Shown: piece by piece, positions 1 through 7,071 of the stretch | Layout: the number at the start of each line of letters is the position of its first letter | How positions within the stretch are numbered: the stretch's first letter is position 1 | Assembly (NCBI GenBank): GCA_025359245.1 | Contig: JANYGW010000144.1 | Span: 1 to 64,000, forward strand | Direction: 5' to 3' | Origin: Massilia sp. | GTDB lineage: Bacteria; Pseudomonadota; Gammaproteobacteria; Burkholderiales; Burkholderiaceae_D | Length of the DNA stretch: 64,000 nucleotides | The notes under the pieces: generated by a model | The model's input: the letters and a program-made list of their open reading frames with translations, nothing else | Databases searched by the model: none | What the model was told of the DNA's origin: nothing | Position numbers and translations under genes: made by a program

Positions 1-1
1 C

Positions 2-34
2 GGCCTGATCGACGCGGCTCGCGCACGGAGCTGA
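2..34 (+). CDS. Possible 3' end of a gene that starts before the window
   Basis: An open frame from the window edge reads GLIDAARARS and ends with TGA just ahead of the first tRNA terminator. Only ten residues are visible, so no family can be assigned. It may equally be non-coding sequence. Confidence 0.25.
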   Translation, partial: GLIDAARARS

Positions 35-44
35 CTGACACAAG

Positions 45-77
45 AAAAAAGGCCTGAAGATCGCTCTTCAGGCCTTT
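45..77 (-). terminator. Rho-independent terminator of tRNA-Arg copy 1
   Basis: On the minus strand AAAGGCCTGAAGA pairs with TCTTCAGGCCTTT around a short GCGA loop and runs into a U tract. It lies about 15 bases beyond the encoded CCA end of the tRNA. The same hairpin follows the second tRNA copy. Confidence 0.85.
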
Positions 78-92
78 CGTCTTACGAATGGT

Positions 93-169
93 TGGTGCGG
101 CTGGCAGGAATTGAACCCACGACCCCTTGGTTCGTAGCCAAGTACTCTATCCAACTGAGCTACAGCCGC
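93..169 (-). tRNA. tRNA-Arg (anticodon ACG), copy 1
   Basis: A 77-base cloverleaf on the minus strand has acceptor GCGGCTG pairing with CAGCCGC, discriminator A and an encoded CCA. The anticodon stem CTTGG/CCAAG holds loop CTACGAA, so the anticodon is ACG, read as ICG for CGU/CGC/CGA arginine codons. The T arm carries TTCAATT. The gene is identical to the copy at 2458-2534. Confidence 0.97.
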
Positions 170-179
170 GACGAGCCAG

Positions 180-208
180 ATTATAGCAGCAGTTGCCGGT
201 TCCGCCAA
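180..208 (-). promoter_or_regulatory. Promoter of tRNA-Arg copy 1
   Basis: On the minus strand TTGGCG (203-208) and TATAAT (180-185) are separated by exactly 17 bases, a strong sigma-70 pattern. It sits between the araC-type gene's stop and the tRNA, about 10 bases upstream of the mature 5' end. Confidence 0.75.
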
Positions 209-212
209 GCGG

Positions 213-1211
213 CTAGCTGCGCAGGCCGAAGCGGCTGCGGTATTCGCGCGGCGTGACATCGGTCCAGCGCTTGAACACCTTGCTGAAAGTCGACACGTTT
301 TCATAACCGCAGCGGGCGGTGATGTCCTCGAGCGACAGCATCGACGACTCCAGCAGGCTCTTGGCGCGTTCGACCCGCAATTGCTGGGTGTACTGGATCG
401 GGCTCAGGCCGACCGCCTTCTGGAAGCGGCGCAGCAGCGTGCGCGCGCTGGTGTGGCAGTGTTCGGACAGCTGCGCCATGTTCCAGTCCTGGTCCATGTG
501 CGCGTTGAGCCAGCGGCGCGCCCGTTCGATCATCGCGTGGCCATTGCCCTGGGCGACGGCGGCCGCCACGTACGGACTCTGGCTGGAGCGGTTGCTGTCG
601 GCCACCAGCATCTTGGCCGTAATCTGGCGCAGCTCCTCGCTGGCGAAATGGGTCACCAGCCACAGCGCCATATCGATGTAGGCGGTCACGCCGCCGGACG
701 ACAGGAACGGCCCGTCGTGCACGATCAGGGCCTCGGTGTCGAGCTGCACGGCGGGGAACAGCTTGCGGAATTTCGCGTTCAGCCACCAGCTGGTGGTGGC
801 GCGCCGGCCATCGAGCAGGCCCGTGCGCGCGACCAGGAAAGTGCTTGAGCAGTTCGACGCGAGCAGGCGGCCGCTCTGCGCAAACTGGCGTATCAGCTCC
901 TGCTCCGGCGCCAGCTGCTTGAGAACCTGCGCCAGGTGGTCCAGGTTGTCATGCTCGACCCCGGGCACGATCAGCGCATCGATACGCTGGTCCATGGGCA
1001 CGGTCGGAAAGCGCAGGCCGGCGCCGGTCGTGACGAACTCGCCGCGCGCGCCGATCCAGTGGACCTCGAAGCGCAGGTGCTCGGCGGCGGGGCGGAACAG
1101 CACCATCGTGTTGGCAATGTTCAGCACGTCCATCGGCGCCACCGCGCAGCTTTGCAGGCAGCCGGGAAACACGAGTATGCCGATGTGGAAGGTGGTCAGC
1201 GGTGGATTCAT
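213..1211 (-). CDS. GlxA-type AraC family transcriptional regulator
   Basis: This 332-residue regulator has an N-terminal DJ-1/PfpI (amidotransferase-like) domain at about residues 8-195 and a C-terminal AraC double helix-turn-helix at about 235-328. The nucleophile-elbow cysteine is present (ASNCSS, Cys121). The C-terminus shows the AraC signature (SARTLLRRFQKAVG, then GYENVSTFSKVFKRW and TPREYR). The start was placed at the ATG giving MNPPLTTFHIGILVF, because DJ-1 homology begins there; the frame stays open upstream. In characterised relatives the DJ-1 domain senses a small molecule rather than catalysing. It diverges from the small membrane peptide / hydrolase pair, which is the likely target. 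Ligand unknown. Confidence 0.9.
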   Translation of the reverse strand: MNPPLTTFHIGILVFPGCLQSCAVAPMDVLNIANTMVLFRPAAEHLRFEVHWIGARGEFVTTGAGLRFPTVPMDQRIDALIVPGVEHDNLDHLAQVLKQLAPEQELIRQFAQSGRLLASNCSSTFLVARTGLLDGRRATTSWWLNAKFRKLFPAVQLDTEALIVHDGPFLSSGGVTAYIDMALWLVTHFASEELRQITAKMLVADSNRSSQSPYVAAAVAQGNGHAMIERARRWLNAHMDQDWNMAQLSEHCHTSARTLLRRFQKAVGLSPIQYTQQLRVERAKSLLESSMLSLEDITARCGYENVSTFSKVFKRWTDVTPREYRSRFGLRS

Positions 1212-1316
1212 TTGACCGATTAGATCATATTTTTGTCGATTCCGCCACTGGCTGGCCCGGATCGCGCTGCCCATAATGGCCCCATTGCGCACTGCCGCGC
1301 GTTGAAAGGAATCGAC

Positions 1317-1430
1317 ATGATTGCCATCGCACTGATCGCGGCCGCCGCCGCGGCCATCTGGCTGGGCCTGACCCTGCACACCCTGTCGCGCAGCTTGCCG
1401 CAGGATAACGACGCCATGATTTTTTTCTAG
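1317..1430 (+). CDS. Small single-span membrane peptide
   Basis: This 37-residue frame begins MIAIALIAAAAAAIWLGLTL, a textbook single transmembrane helix, followed by a short polar tail ending in IFF. A good Shine-Dalgarno (AAAGGA) lies 6 bases before the ATG. It ends 9 bases before the hydrolase gene, so the two are probably co-transcribed. No family is recognised. Support comes from the ribosome site and position only. Confidence 0.5.
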   Translation: MIAIALIAAAAAAIWLGLTLHTLSRSLPQDNDAMIFF

Positions 1431-1439
1431 AAGGGCAGC

Positions 1440-2369
1440 ATGGACATCAAACCACCCTTGGCCGCGCTGCCGCAGCTCCCCGCGGCACCCCGTTCGACGC
1501 TGGCATCGACCACCGCCCTGTACCGCAGCCTGCCCGGCGTCGGCCTGGTTCGCATCGGACTGGGGCTGGCCCAGCGCTGCTGGCCGGCGCTGGCGGTGCG
1601 CGCCGCCGGGCGCTTGTTCCTGACGCCGCTGCCGCCCAAGTGGCTGCAGCGCGGCGCGCAGGCGGGGCAGGGCTGGCGCATCGACAGCTGGCCGTTCGAG
1701 GATGCCAGTCTGGCCGTACATGGCCGATGGGGGCCGGACAACGCGTCGGTGGTGCTGCTGGTGCACGGCTGGGGCGGCCACGCGGGCCAGATGCGGCCGC
1801 TCGCCGAGGCGCTCGCCGCGCGCGGGCTGCGGCCGCTGATCGTCGAAATGCCGGGCCATGGCCACAGTGGCGGCATACGCAGCAGCCTGCCGCAATTTGC
1901 CCGCGCCATCGACTATGTCAGCAGCCGCCTGGCACAGCAGGGCGAACCGGTGCGGGCGCTGGTGGCCCATTCACTGGGCGCCACGGCGGCCGCGTACGCG
2001 GCCAGCCGCGGCCTGGGAATCGCGCGCCTGGTGCTGCTGGCGCCGGCCGCCTCGCCGCCGGCGTTTACCCGCTTGTTCGCGCAGGTGTTCGGCCTGTCCG
2101 AGCGCACCCGCGCGGCGATGCAGGCGCGCATCGAGGCGCGCGAAGCGATGCTGATGCCGCTGTGCGAAGCGGCGGCGGTGGGCGCGCGGATCGGCGTGGC
2201 GACGCTGGTGGTGCACGACCGCCACGACGCGATGAACCCGTTCGGCGACGGCCAGGCCTATGCGGACGCGGTGCCGGGCGCGCAGCTGCTGGCCACCGAA
2301 GGGCTCGGGCACCGCAAGATACTGAAGGATGCGCGCGTGCTCGACGCCGTGGCCGGGTTCGCCAAATAA
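1440..2369 (+). CDS. Alpha/beta hydrolase
   Basis: A 309-residue serine hydrolase of the alpha/beta fold. The oxyanion-loop motif HGWGG is at 109-113 and the nucleophile elbow is AHSLG (Ser178). The acid is probably Asp263 (HDRHD) and the histidine His291 (GLGHRKIL), so the triad looks complete. The first 70 or so residues form an Ala/Leu-rich extension before the core. An AGAAGGG ribosome site precedes the ATG. It follows a membrane peptide and diverges from a GlxA-type regulator, which suggests ligand-controlled expression. The substrate cannot be read from the sequence. Confidence 0.85.
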   Translation: MDIKPPLAALPQLPAAPRSTLASTTALYRSLPGVGLVRIGLGLAQRCWPALAVRAAGRLFLTPLPPKWLQRGAQAGQGWRIDSWPFEDASLAVHGRWGPDNASVVLLVHGWGGHAGQMRPLAEALAARGLRPLIVEMPGHGHSGGIRSSLPQFARAIDYVSSRLAQQGEPVRALVAHSLGATAAAYAASRGLGIARLVLLAPAASPPAFTRLFAQVFGLSERTRAAMQARIEAREAMLMPLCEAAAVGARIGVATLVVHDRHDAMNPFGDGQAYADAVPGAQLLATEGLGHRKILKDARVLDAVAGFAK

Positions 2370-2410
2370 GCCGGGGGCAGGCGGGCCGTCTGAGCCCGGT
2401 TTTGGCAAGG

Positions 2411-2443
2411 AAAAAAGGCCTGAAGATCGCTCTTCAGGCCTTT
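2411..2443 (-). terminator. Rho-independent terminator of tRNA-Arg copy 2
   Basis: Same hairpin as at 45-77: AAAGGCCTGAAGA / TCTTCAGGCCTTT with a U-rich tail on the minus strand. The near-symmetric stem may also stop transcripts arriving from the plus-strand hydrolase gene, whose stop is 41 bases away. Confidence 0.85.
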
Positions 2444-2457
2444 CGTCTTACGAATTT

Positions 2458-2534
2458 TGGTGCGGCTGGCAGGAATTGAACCCACGACCCCTTGGTTCGT
2501 AGCCAAGTACTCTATCCAACTGAGCTACAGCCGC
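2458..2534 (-). tRNA. tRNA-Arg (anticodon ACG), copy 2
   Basis: Base-for-base identical to the 77-base tRNA at 93-169: acceptor GCGGCTG, anticodon loop CTACGAA, encoded CCA. Confidence 0.97.
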
Positions 2535-2544
2535 GAAAAACAGC

Positions 2545-2550
2545 ATTATA
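2545..2550 (-). promoter_or_regulatory. -10 box of tRNA-Arg copy 2
   Basis: TATAAT on the minus strand lies about 10 bases upstream of the mature tRNA. At 17-base spacing the -35 position reads TTCCGA, weaker than TTGGCG of copy 1, so the two copies may be expressed at different levels. Confidence 0.55.
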
Positions 2551-2650
2551 GCAGCTTTGCTTTATTTTCGGAAGGGCAAATATTCTGGCCTCCTTCGCTA
2601 AAACCCCGTTGCTACCTTCTGCGGACAGCTTGCCATCCGCGAAGAGACAG

Positions 2651-2711
2651 CATTGTAGGGGCGCGGCCGGCATTGGTCAAGGCCTTGAATGCACCAATTT
2701 CCCCTACAATG
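2651..2711. promoter_or_regulatory. Nested inverted repeats in the lldD upstream region
   Basis: Outer arms CATTGTAGGGG (2651-2661) and CCCCTACAATG (2701-2711) are a perfect 11-base inverted repeat. Inside are ATTGGT (2672-2677) and ACCAAT (2693-2698), and the palindrome CAAGGCCTTG (2678-2687). The downstream outer arm contains TACAAT, a plausible -10 box 31 bases before the lldD start. ATTGGT/ACCAAT resembles the half-sites of GntR-type LldR/PdhR regulators, but the halves are 15 bases apart here. A role as operator or RNA hairpin is inference. Confidence 0.5.
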
Positions 2712-2741
2712 GTTTCACTCCCACTTCCGCCAAAGGCGCGC

Positions 2742-3893
2742 ATGAGCATCATCACGACGATCGAGGACCTGCGCCAGTTGGCCAAGCGGCGCGTGCCGCG
2801 CATGTTCTACGACTATGCCGACGCCGGATCCTGGACCGAATCGACCTACCGCGCCAACAGCGACGATTTCGCGAAGATCAAGTTCCGCCAGCGCGTGGCG
2901 GTCAACCTGGCCGATCGCACGCTGCGTTCGACCATGGTCGGGCAGGCGGTGGCGATGCCGGTCGCGCTTGCGCCCACCGGCCTGACCGGCATGCAGCACG
3001 CCGACGGCGAAATCCTGGCCGCGCGCGCCGCCGAACGGTTCGGCGTGCCGTTCACGCTCTCGACCATGAGCATCTGCTCGATCGAAGACGTGGCCGCGCA
3101 CACCGGCAAGCCGTTCTGGTTCCAGCTGTACGTGATGAAGGACCGCGATTTCATCAACCGCCTGATCGACCGCGCCAAGGCCGCCAATTGCTCGGCGCTG
3201 GTGCTCACGCTCGACCTGCAGGTGCTTGGGCAGCGCCACAAGGACATCCGTAACGGCCTGTCGGCGCCGCCCAAAATGACGCTGGCCACGATCGCCAACC
3301 TGATGACCAAGCCGCGCTGGGGCCTGGGCATGCTGCGCACGCGCCGCCATGGCTTCGGCAATATCGTCGGCCACGCCAAGGATGTGTCGGACATGTCGTC
3401 GCTGTCGGCCTGGACCCAGCAGCAGTTCGACCCGGCGCTGTCGTGGGACGACGTGCAGTGGATCAAGCAGCGCTGGGGCGGCAAGTTGATCATCAAGGGC
3501 ATCATGGATCCGGACGATGCGCGCCTGGCCCTAAACTCCGGCGCCGATGCGCTGATCGTGTCCAACCACGGCGGGCGCCAGCTCGATGGCGCGCAGTCGA
3601 GCATCGAGGCGCTGCCGCCGATCGTCGCCGCGGTCGGCAAGCAGATCGAGGTCCACATGGACGGCGGCATCCGCTGCGGCCAGGACGTGATCCGCGCGCT
3701 GGCGCTGGGCGCCAAGGGCGTCTACATCGGACGGCCGTTCCTGTACGGACTGGGCGCGATGGGCGAGGCCGGCGTGACCAAATGCCTGGACATCATCCGC
3801 AACGAACTCGATTTGACGATGGCCTTTTGCGGCCTGCGCGACGTCAACGATGTGGACCGCCGCATCCTGCTGCCGGAAACCTGCCCGCGCTAG
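2742..3893 (+). CDS. lldD: FMN-dependent L-lactate dehydrogenase (alpha-hydroxy acid dehydrogenase)
   Basis: This 383-residue flavoenzyme oxidises L-lactate, or a close 2-hydroxy acid, to the keto acid. The best-known relatives are membrane-associated and feed the quinone pool. The FMN/active-site motif SNHGGRQLDG is present with catalytic His276 and substrate-binding Arg279. TLSTMSICSIEDV, WFQLYV and DGGIRCGQDV are also typical of the family. The length matches LldD at about 380-395. The ATG giving MSIITTIEDL was chosen because homology begins there, although the frame is open far upstream. It ends in a CTAG that also holds the stop of the convergent 2-hydroxyacid dehydrogenase. Another 2-hydroxy acid substrate (for example mandelate or glycolate) cannot be excluded. 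Confidence 0.88.
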   Translation: MSIITTIEDLRQLAKRRVPRMFYDYADAGSWTESTYRANSDDFAKIKFRQRVAVNLADRTLRSTMVGQAVAMPVALAPTGLTGMQHADGEILAARAAERFGVPFTLSTMSICSIEDVAAHTGKPFWFQLYVMKDRDFINRLIDRAKAANCSALVLTLDLQVLGQRHKDIRNGLSAPPKMTLATIANLMTKPRWGLGMLRTRRHGFGNIVGHAKDVSDMSSLSAWTQQQFDPALSWDDVQWIKQRWGGKLIIKGIMDPDDARLALNSGADALIVSNHGGRQLDGAQSSIEALPPIVAAVGKQIEVHMDGGIRCGQDVIRALALGAKGVYIGRPFLYGLGAMGEAGVTKCLDIIRNELDLTMAFCGLRDVNDVDRRILLPETCPR

Positions 3894-4831
3894 ACGACGT
3901 TGAGCGGCGCCCCTGCCGCGAAGGCTTCGATATTATCGACCAGCATATCGGCCAGCGTCTGCATCGCGCCCGCGCTGGCCCACGCCACGTGCGGCGTGAG
4001 GATGAAGTTGGGCAGCGGCTGCAGCAGCGGGTTGCCCGGCTCGGGCGGCTCCCTGGTCAGCACGTCGAAGCCGGCGCCGCCGATCACGCCATCCTTCAAG
4101 GCCTGCGCCAGCGCCGCTTCGTCGACCAGGCCGCCGCGCGCGGTGTTGATCAACAATGCGCTGCGCTTCATGCTCGCCAGTTCGGCCGCGCCGATCATGT
4201 TGCGCGTGTGTTCGTCGAGCGGCAGGTGCAGGCTCACCACGTCCGAGGTGCGCAGCAAGGCGTCCAGCGGCAGTTCGGTGACGCCGGGATCATTGGCCGG
4301 CGAGCGCGATGTCACGCACACCTGCATGCCGAACGCGCGCCCAATCTGCGCCACCTTGCGTCCCAGCGCGCCATAGCCGACGATGCCGAGCCGGCTGCCG
4401 GCCAGGTCGGCGATCGGATGGTCGAGCAGGCAAAAGCGATTCGACTGCTGCCACCGGCCCGCGTCGACATCGGCGGCATAGGCGCGCAGCTGGCGGCGCA
4501 GGGCCAGCATCAGCGTGAACACATGCTCGGGCACCGACACGAGCGAATAATTACGGATGTTCGACACCACGATGCCGCGCGCGCGGCAGGCGTCGAGGTC
4601 GACATTATTCGTGCCTGTGGCTGAAATGGCGATCATTTTCAAGCCAGGCAATTGCGCGATGTCGGCCGCGCTGATGACGACCTTGTTGGTGATGGCGATG
4701 GTCGCCCCGCGCAGCCGTGCGGCCACGTCAGCGCTCCCGGTGGCGGCGTAGTCGGTCCATTCGTGCGCGCAGGCCGGGCGCCGCACCTGCGCCTGCAGGC
4801 TGTCGCGGTCGAGGAAAACGATGTTGTGCAT
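3890..4831 (-). CDS. D-2-hydroxyacid dehydrogenase (glycerate/hydroxypyruvate reductase type)
   Basis: A 313-residue NAD(P)-dependent dehydrogenase that interconverts a 2-keto acid and its D-2-hydroxy acid. The Rossmann motif is GIVGYGALG. Catalytic Arg lies in NTARGG, Glu in REPPEPGNPL and the general acid His in TPHVAWAS. The acidic residue that usually ends beta-2 is replaced by a Ser-Arg-Ser context (VTSRSP), which may indicate NADPH preference. The start MHNIVFLDRD is one base downstream of the LysR gene stop, so the two form an operon. It meets lldD tail to tail with overlapping stop codons. The substrate is probably hydroxypyruvate or glyoxylate, by resemblance to HprA/GhrB. Confidence 0.85.
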   Translation of the reverse strand: MHNIVFLDRDSLQAQVRRPACAHEWTDYAATGSADVAARLRGATIAITNKVVISAADIAQLPGLKMIAISATGTNNVDLDACRARGIVVSNIRNYSLVSVPEHVFTLMLALRRQLRAYAADVDAGRWQQSNRFCLLDHPIADLAGSRLGIVGYGALGRKVAQIGRAFGMQVCVTSRSPANDPGVTELPLDALLRTSDVVSLHLPLDEHTRNMIGAAELASMKRSALLINTARGGLVDEAALAQALKDGVIGGAGFDVLTREPPEPGNPLLQPLPNFILTPHVAWASAGAMQTLADMLVDNIEAFAAGAPLNVV

Positions 4832-4832
4832 G

Positions 4833-5756
4833 TCAGGCCTTTTTGGTTTGCAGTTGCAAGCGGGGATGGGTCGCATACAGGTCCGCCATCCATTCGACGA
4901 ACACCCGGACCTTGGCCGACAGGTGGCGGTTTTGCGGATACACGACGTTGATCGGCAGCGGCGTGCTGGTCCAGTCCTCCAGCGCCAGCTCCATCTGTCC
5001 GGACGCGAGCATCGGCTCGATCATGTAGCTGGCCATCTGGATCAGGCCCAGGCCCTGCAGGCCGGCCGCCATGTAGGCGGTCGAATCGTTGACCGCCAGG
5101 CTGGCCGGCGCCGGTATGAAAATCGTTTCGTCGCCGCGCACGTAGTCCCAGTCCAGCGTCTTGCCGGACTTGGACGAGAAGTAGTTGATGCAGCGGTGTT
5201 CGAGCAGGTCGCGCGGATGGGCCGGGCGCCCATGCCTGGCGAAGTACGCGGGCGTGGCGGCGGTGGCAAATTGCAGCACGCCGATGCGGCGCGCGATCAG
5301 CGCCGAATCGGGCAGGTTGCCGCCGCGGATGGCGCAGTCGACCCCTTCCTCGATCAGGTCGATCGGGCGGTCGCTGCAACCGAGGTCCAGCCGGATGTCC
5401 GGATAGCGTTCGAAAAAATCGTGCAGGGCAGGGATGATGATGTCGCTCGCCATGCCGGTCGAGACGTCCACCCGCAGCCGGCCGCTGGGCGAGGCGCGGT
5501 TGTTCGACAGCGATTCCTCGGCTTCGCGCACATCGGCCAGGATGCGCAGGCAGCGCTCGTAATAGGCGGCGCCGTCCGAGGTCACGCTGACCTGGCGCGT
5601 GGTGCGATGCAGCAATTTGACAGCCAGCGCCTGTTCGAGCGCCTGCACCAGCGTCGAGACGGTGGCCTTGGGCAGCTGCATGTTGTCGGCCGCGCGCGTA
5701 AAACCGCCGGCATCGACGACCTGGACGAAGACTTCCATTGCTTGCAATTTGTTCAT
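4833..5756 (-). CDS. LysR family transcriptional regulator
   Basis: A 307-residue LTTR with an N-terminal winged helix (residues 1-60, FTRAADNMQLPKATVSTLV) and a substrate-binding domain from about 90 to 290. It resembles the large CrgA/DmlR-like subgroup (LLHRTTRQVSVTSDG, VYPQNRHLSAKVRVF). A strong AAGGAGAG ribosome site precedes the ATG. It is the first gene of an operon with the D-2-hydroxyacid dehydrogenase, which it probably controls. An inverted repeat just upstream (5767-5788) is the likely binding site, which would also make it autoregulated. Confidence 0.9.
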   Translation of the reverse strand: MNKLQAMEVFVQVVDAGGFTRAADNMQLPKATVSTLVQALEQALAVKLLHRTTRQVSVTSDGAAYYERCLRILADVREAEESLSNNRASPSGRLRVDVSTGMASDIIIPALHDFFERYPDIRLDLGCSDRPIDLIEEGVDCAIRGGNLPDSALIARRIGVLQFATAATPAYFARHGRPAHPRDLLEHRCINYFSSKSGKTLDWDYVRGDETIFIPAPASLAVNDSTAYMAAGLQGLGLIQMASYMIEPMLASGQMELALEDWTSTPLPINVVYPQNRHLSAKVRVFVEWMADLYATHPRLQLQTKKA

Positions 5757-5766
5757 AACTCTCCTT

Positions 5767-5826
5767 ATTGTTCGGATTTCTGAACAATCAATTCGCGCCA
5801 GCCATCTTTATCAGATTGTAGAACAA
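5767..5826. promoter_or_regulatory. Putative LysR operator
   Basis: ATTGTTC (5767-5773) and GAACAAT (5782-5788) form a perfect inverted repeat with an 8-base spacer. A second site, TTGT-AGA-ACAA, lies at 5816-5826, giving repeated TTGT/ACAA half-sites as expected for a tetrameric LysR regulator. It starts 11 bases upstream of the LysR start. Confidence 0.55.
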
Positions 5827-5888
5827 GTTTAAAGTGGCCGTACTGCATCAAAAGGTGTGGATGACAAGGGAAGGAAAGGGGTCTCGAC

Positions 5889-6083
5889 ATGCGTTATCAC
5901 AATGTTATCATCAGTTTGGTCAGCCTCGCGCTCGCCGCCGTGGTCGCCACCGGCACCTTGTCTTCCGGCCAGTTTCCGCAAGCGTCGCGCGCTGAAAGCG
6001 TCGGTTTTGATGCACTTGCACATGGCCTGTTGGACGATATCTTCAGCGTCGGCGCGCAGCCGGATACGGGACCGTCCCAATGA
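5889..6083 (+). CDS. Small exported or membrane-anchored peptide
   Basis: A 64-residue frame starts MRYHNVIISLVSLALAAVVA, a clear signal peptide or anchor, followed by a neutral-to-acidic tail with no known domain. A purine-rich ribosome site (GGAAAGGGG) lies upstream. The stop overlaps the start of the next gene in ATGA, so translation is probably coupled. No function is assigned. Confidence 0.6.
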   Translation: MRYHNVIISLVSLALAAVVATGTLSSGQFPQASRAESVGFDALAHGLLDDIFSVGAQPDTGPSQ

Positions 6084-6925
6084 GCGGCGCACTCAATCCG
6101 GTCGCGCTCAACATCCGCAACCTGGAAGTGGCCGGCGCCGCAGGGCCGCTGGCGGCCCGCCTGTACGCCGGCGGTGCGCCAGGCAGCAAGCGCGACGGCC
6201 TGATCGTGTTCTTCCACAGCGGCGGCTTCGTCGGCGGCGACCTGGACGAAGCAGACGAATTCCTGCGCCACCTGGCCAGCTGCTCGCTGCAGCAGCTGGT
6301 ACTGGCGTCATGCTACACGCTGGCCACCGAGCGGCCTTTCCCGGCCGCCGTCGAAGATGCGCATGCGGTGCTCAAGTGGGTCAAGAAGAACAAGGCAAAG
6401 CTGGGCTGGACCGGCAAGCGCCTGGTGGTGGCCGGCATCGAAGCGGGCGCCAACCTGGCGGCCGTGTCGGCGCTGATGGCGCGCGACCGCGGCGGCCCTG
6501 AACTGGCCGGCCAGATCCTGATCATGCCAATGCTCGATCCCGGCCTGTCGACCTGCTCGATGCGCGAAATCCCGGCCGATACCAGCCTGGCCTGCGTGGC
6601 CGACACCTGCGCGGCCAGCTATCGCGGCTACCTGCCGAATGCGGCCGACCGCAGCCATCCGTATGCGTCGCCGCTGCAATCGAGCCGGCTGAAAAACCTG
6701 CCGCCGGCACTCATCCTGTCGGCCGAAGACGATCCATTGCGCGACGAGGCTGAACACTACGGCGCCAAGCTGGCCAGCTGCGGCGTCACCACCACGATCA
6801 AGCGCCTCGAACCGGCGCCGCTGCAGGACGCGGCCGATCGCAACGACTGTGCCTGCAAGGCGGCCGCGCTGCATGAAATCGGCAGTTTCCTCGGCACCCT
6901 GGACGAAGCGCCCGTGCCCTCCTAG
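6080..6925 (+). CDS. HSL-type alpha/beta hydrolase-fold protein lacking the catalytic serine
   Basis: The 281-residue product has the layout of the hormone-sensitive-lipase (Abhydrolase_3) family: an oxyanion-loop HSGGF at about residues 46-50, an elbow region, and the acid motif EDDPLRDE near 217. The elbow that should read GDSAGGNLAAV instead reads GIEAGANLAAV, so the nucleophile Ser is Glu. The usual C-terminal HGF histidine motif is also not visible. The fold around these positions is otherwise well conserved. A non-catalytic (binding or regulatory) role is therefore inferred. It is coupled to the small peptide upstream and precedes the RND efflux operon by 146 bases. Confidence 0.75.
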   Translation: MSGALNPVALNIRNLEVAGAAGPLAARLYAGGAPGSKRDGLIVFFHSGGFVGGDLDEADEFLRHLASCSLQQLVLASCYTLATERPFPAAVEDAHAVLKWVKKNKAKLGWTGKRLVVAGIEAGANLAAVSALMARDRGGPELAGQILIMPMLDPGLSTCSMREIPADTSLACVADTCAASYRGYLPNAADRSHPYASPLQSSRLKNLPPALILSAEDDPLRDEAEHYGAKLASCGVTTTIKRLEPAPLQDAADRNDCACKAAALHEIGSFLGTLDEAPVPS

Positions 6926-7071
6926 CCGTATCCCTACACCCACCGTTAACACCGTGCAGCTGCGCTGAGCTCACCCTCGCCGCAGCGTACGGACCCTTTT
7001 CGCCGTTTTGCTGGACAGCGGGCCGTTGGCCGCCTGAGTTATTACTAATTTTCACTAAAAAGAGGAAAGTC

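Larger units (their letters stand above)
44..171. repeat. Direct repeat copy A (tRNA-Arg plus terminator)
   Basis: This segment is nearly identical to 2410-2536, with only a short difference of a few bases between terminator and tRNA (tggttgg against ttttgg). Both copies have the same orientation. Together they bracket the araC / peptide / hydrolase block of about 2.2 kb. Homology stops at the 5' end of the tRNA, so the two promoters differ. Confidence 0.9.
2410..2536. repeat. Direct repeat copy B (tRNA-Arg plus terminator)
   Basis: Second copy of the tRNA/terminator cassette of 44-171, in the same orientation. The sequence diverges immediately beyond both ends. Confidence 0.9.

Noticed and set aside
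93-2534. Genomic island bounded by the two tRNA-Arg copies
   Set aside because: No integrase, excisionase or phage gene lies between, and the whole tRNA is duplicated rather than a short 3' attachment site. Kept only as a duplication.
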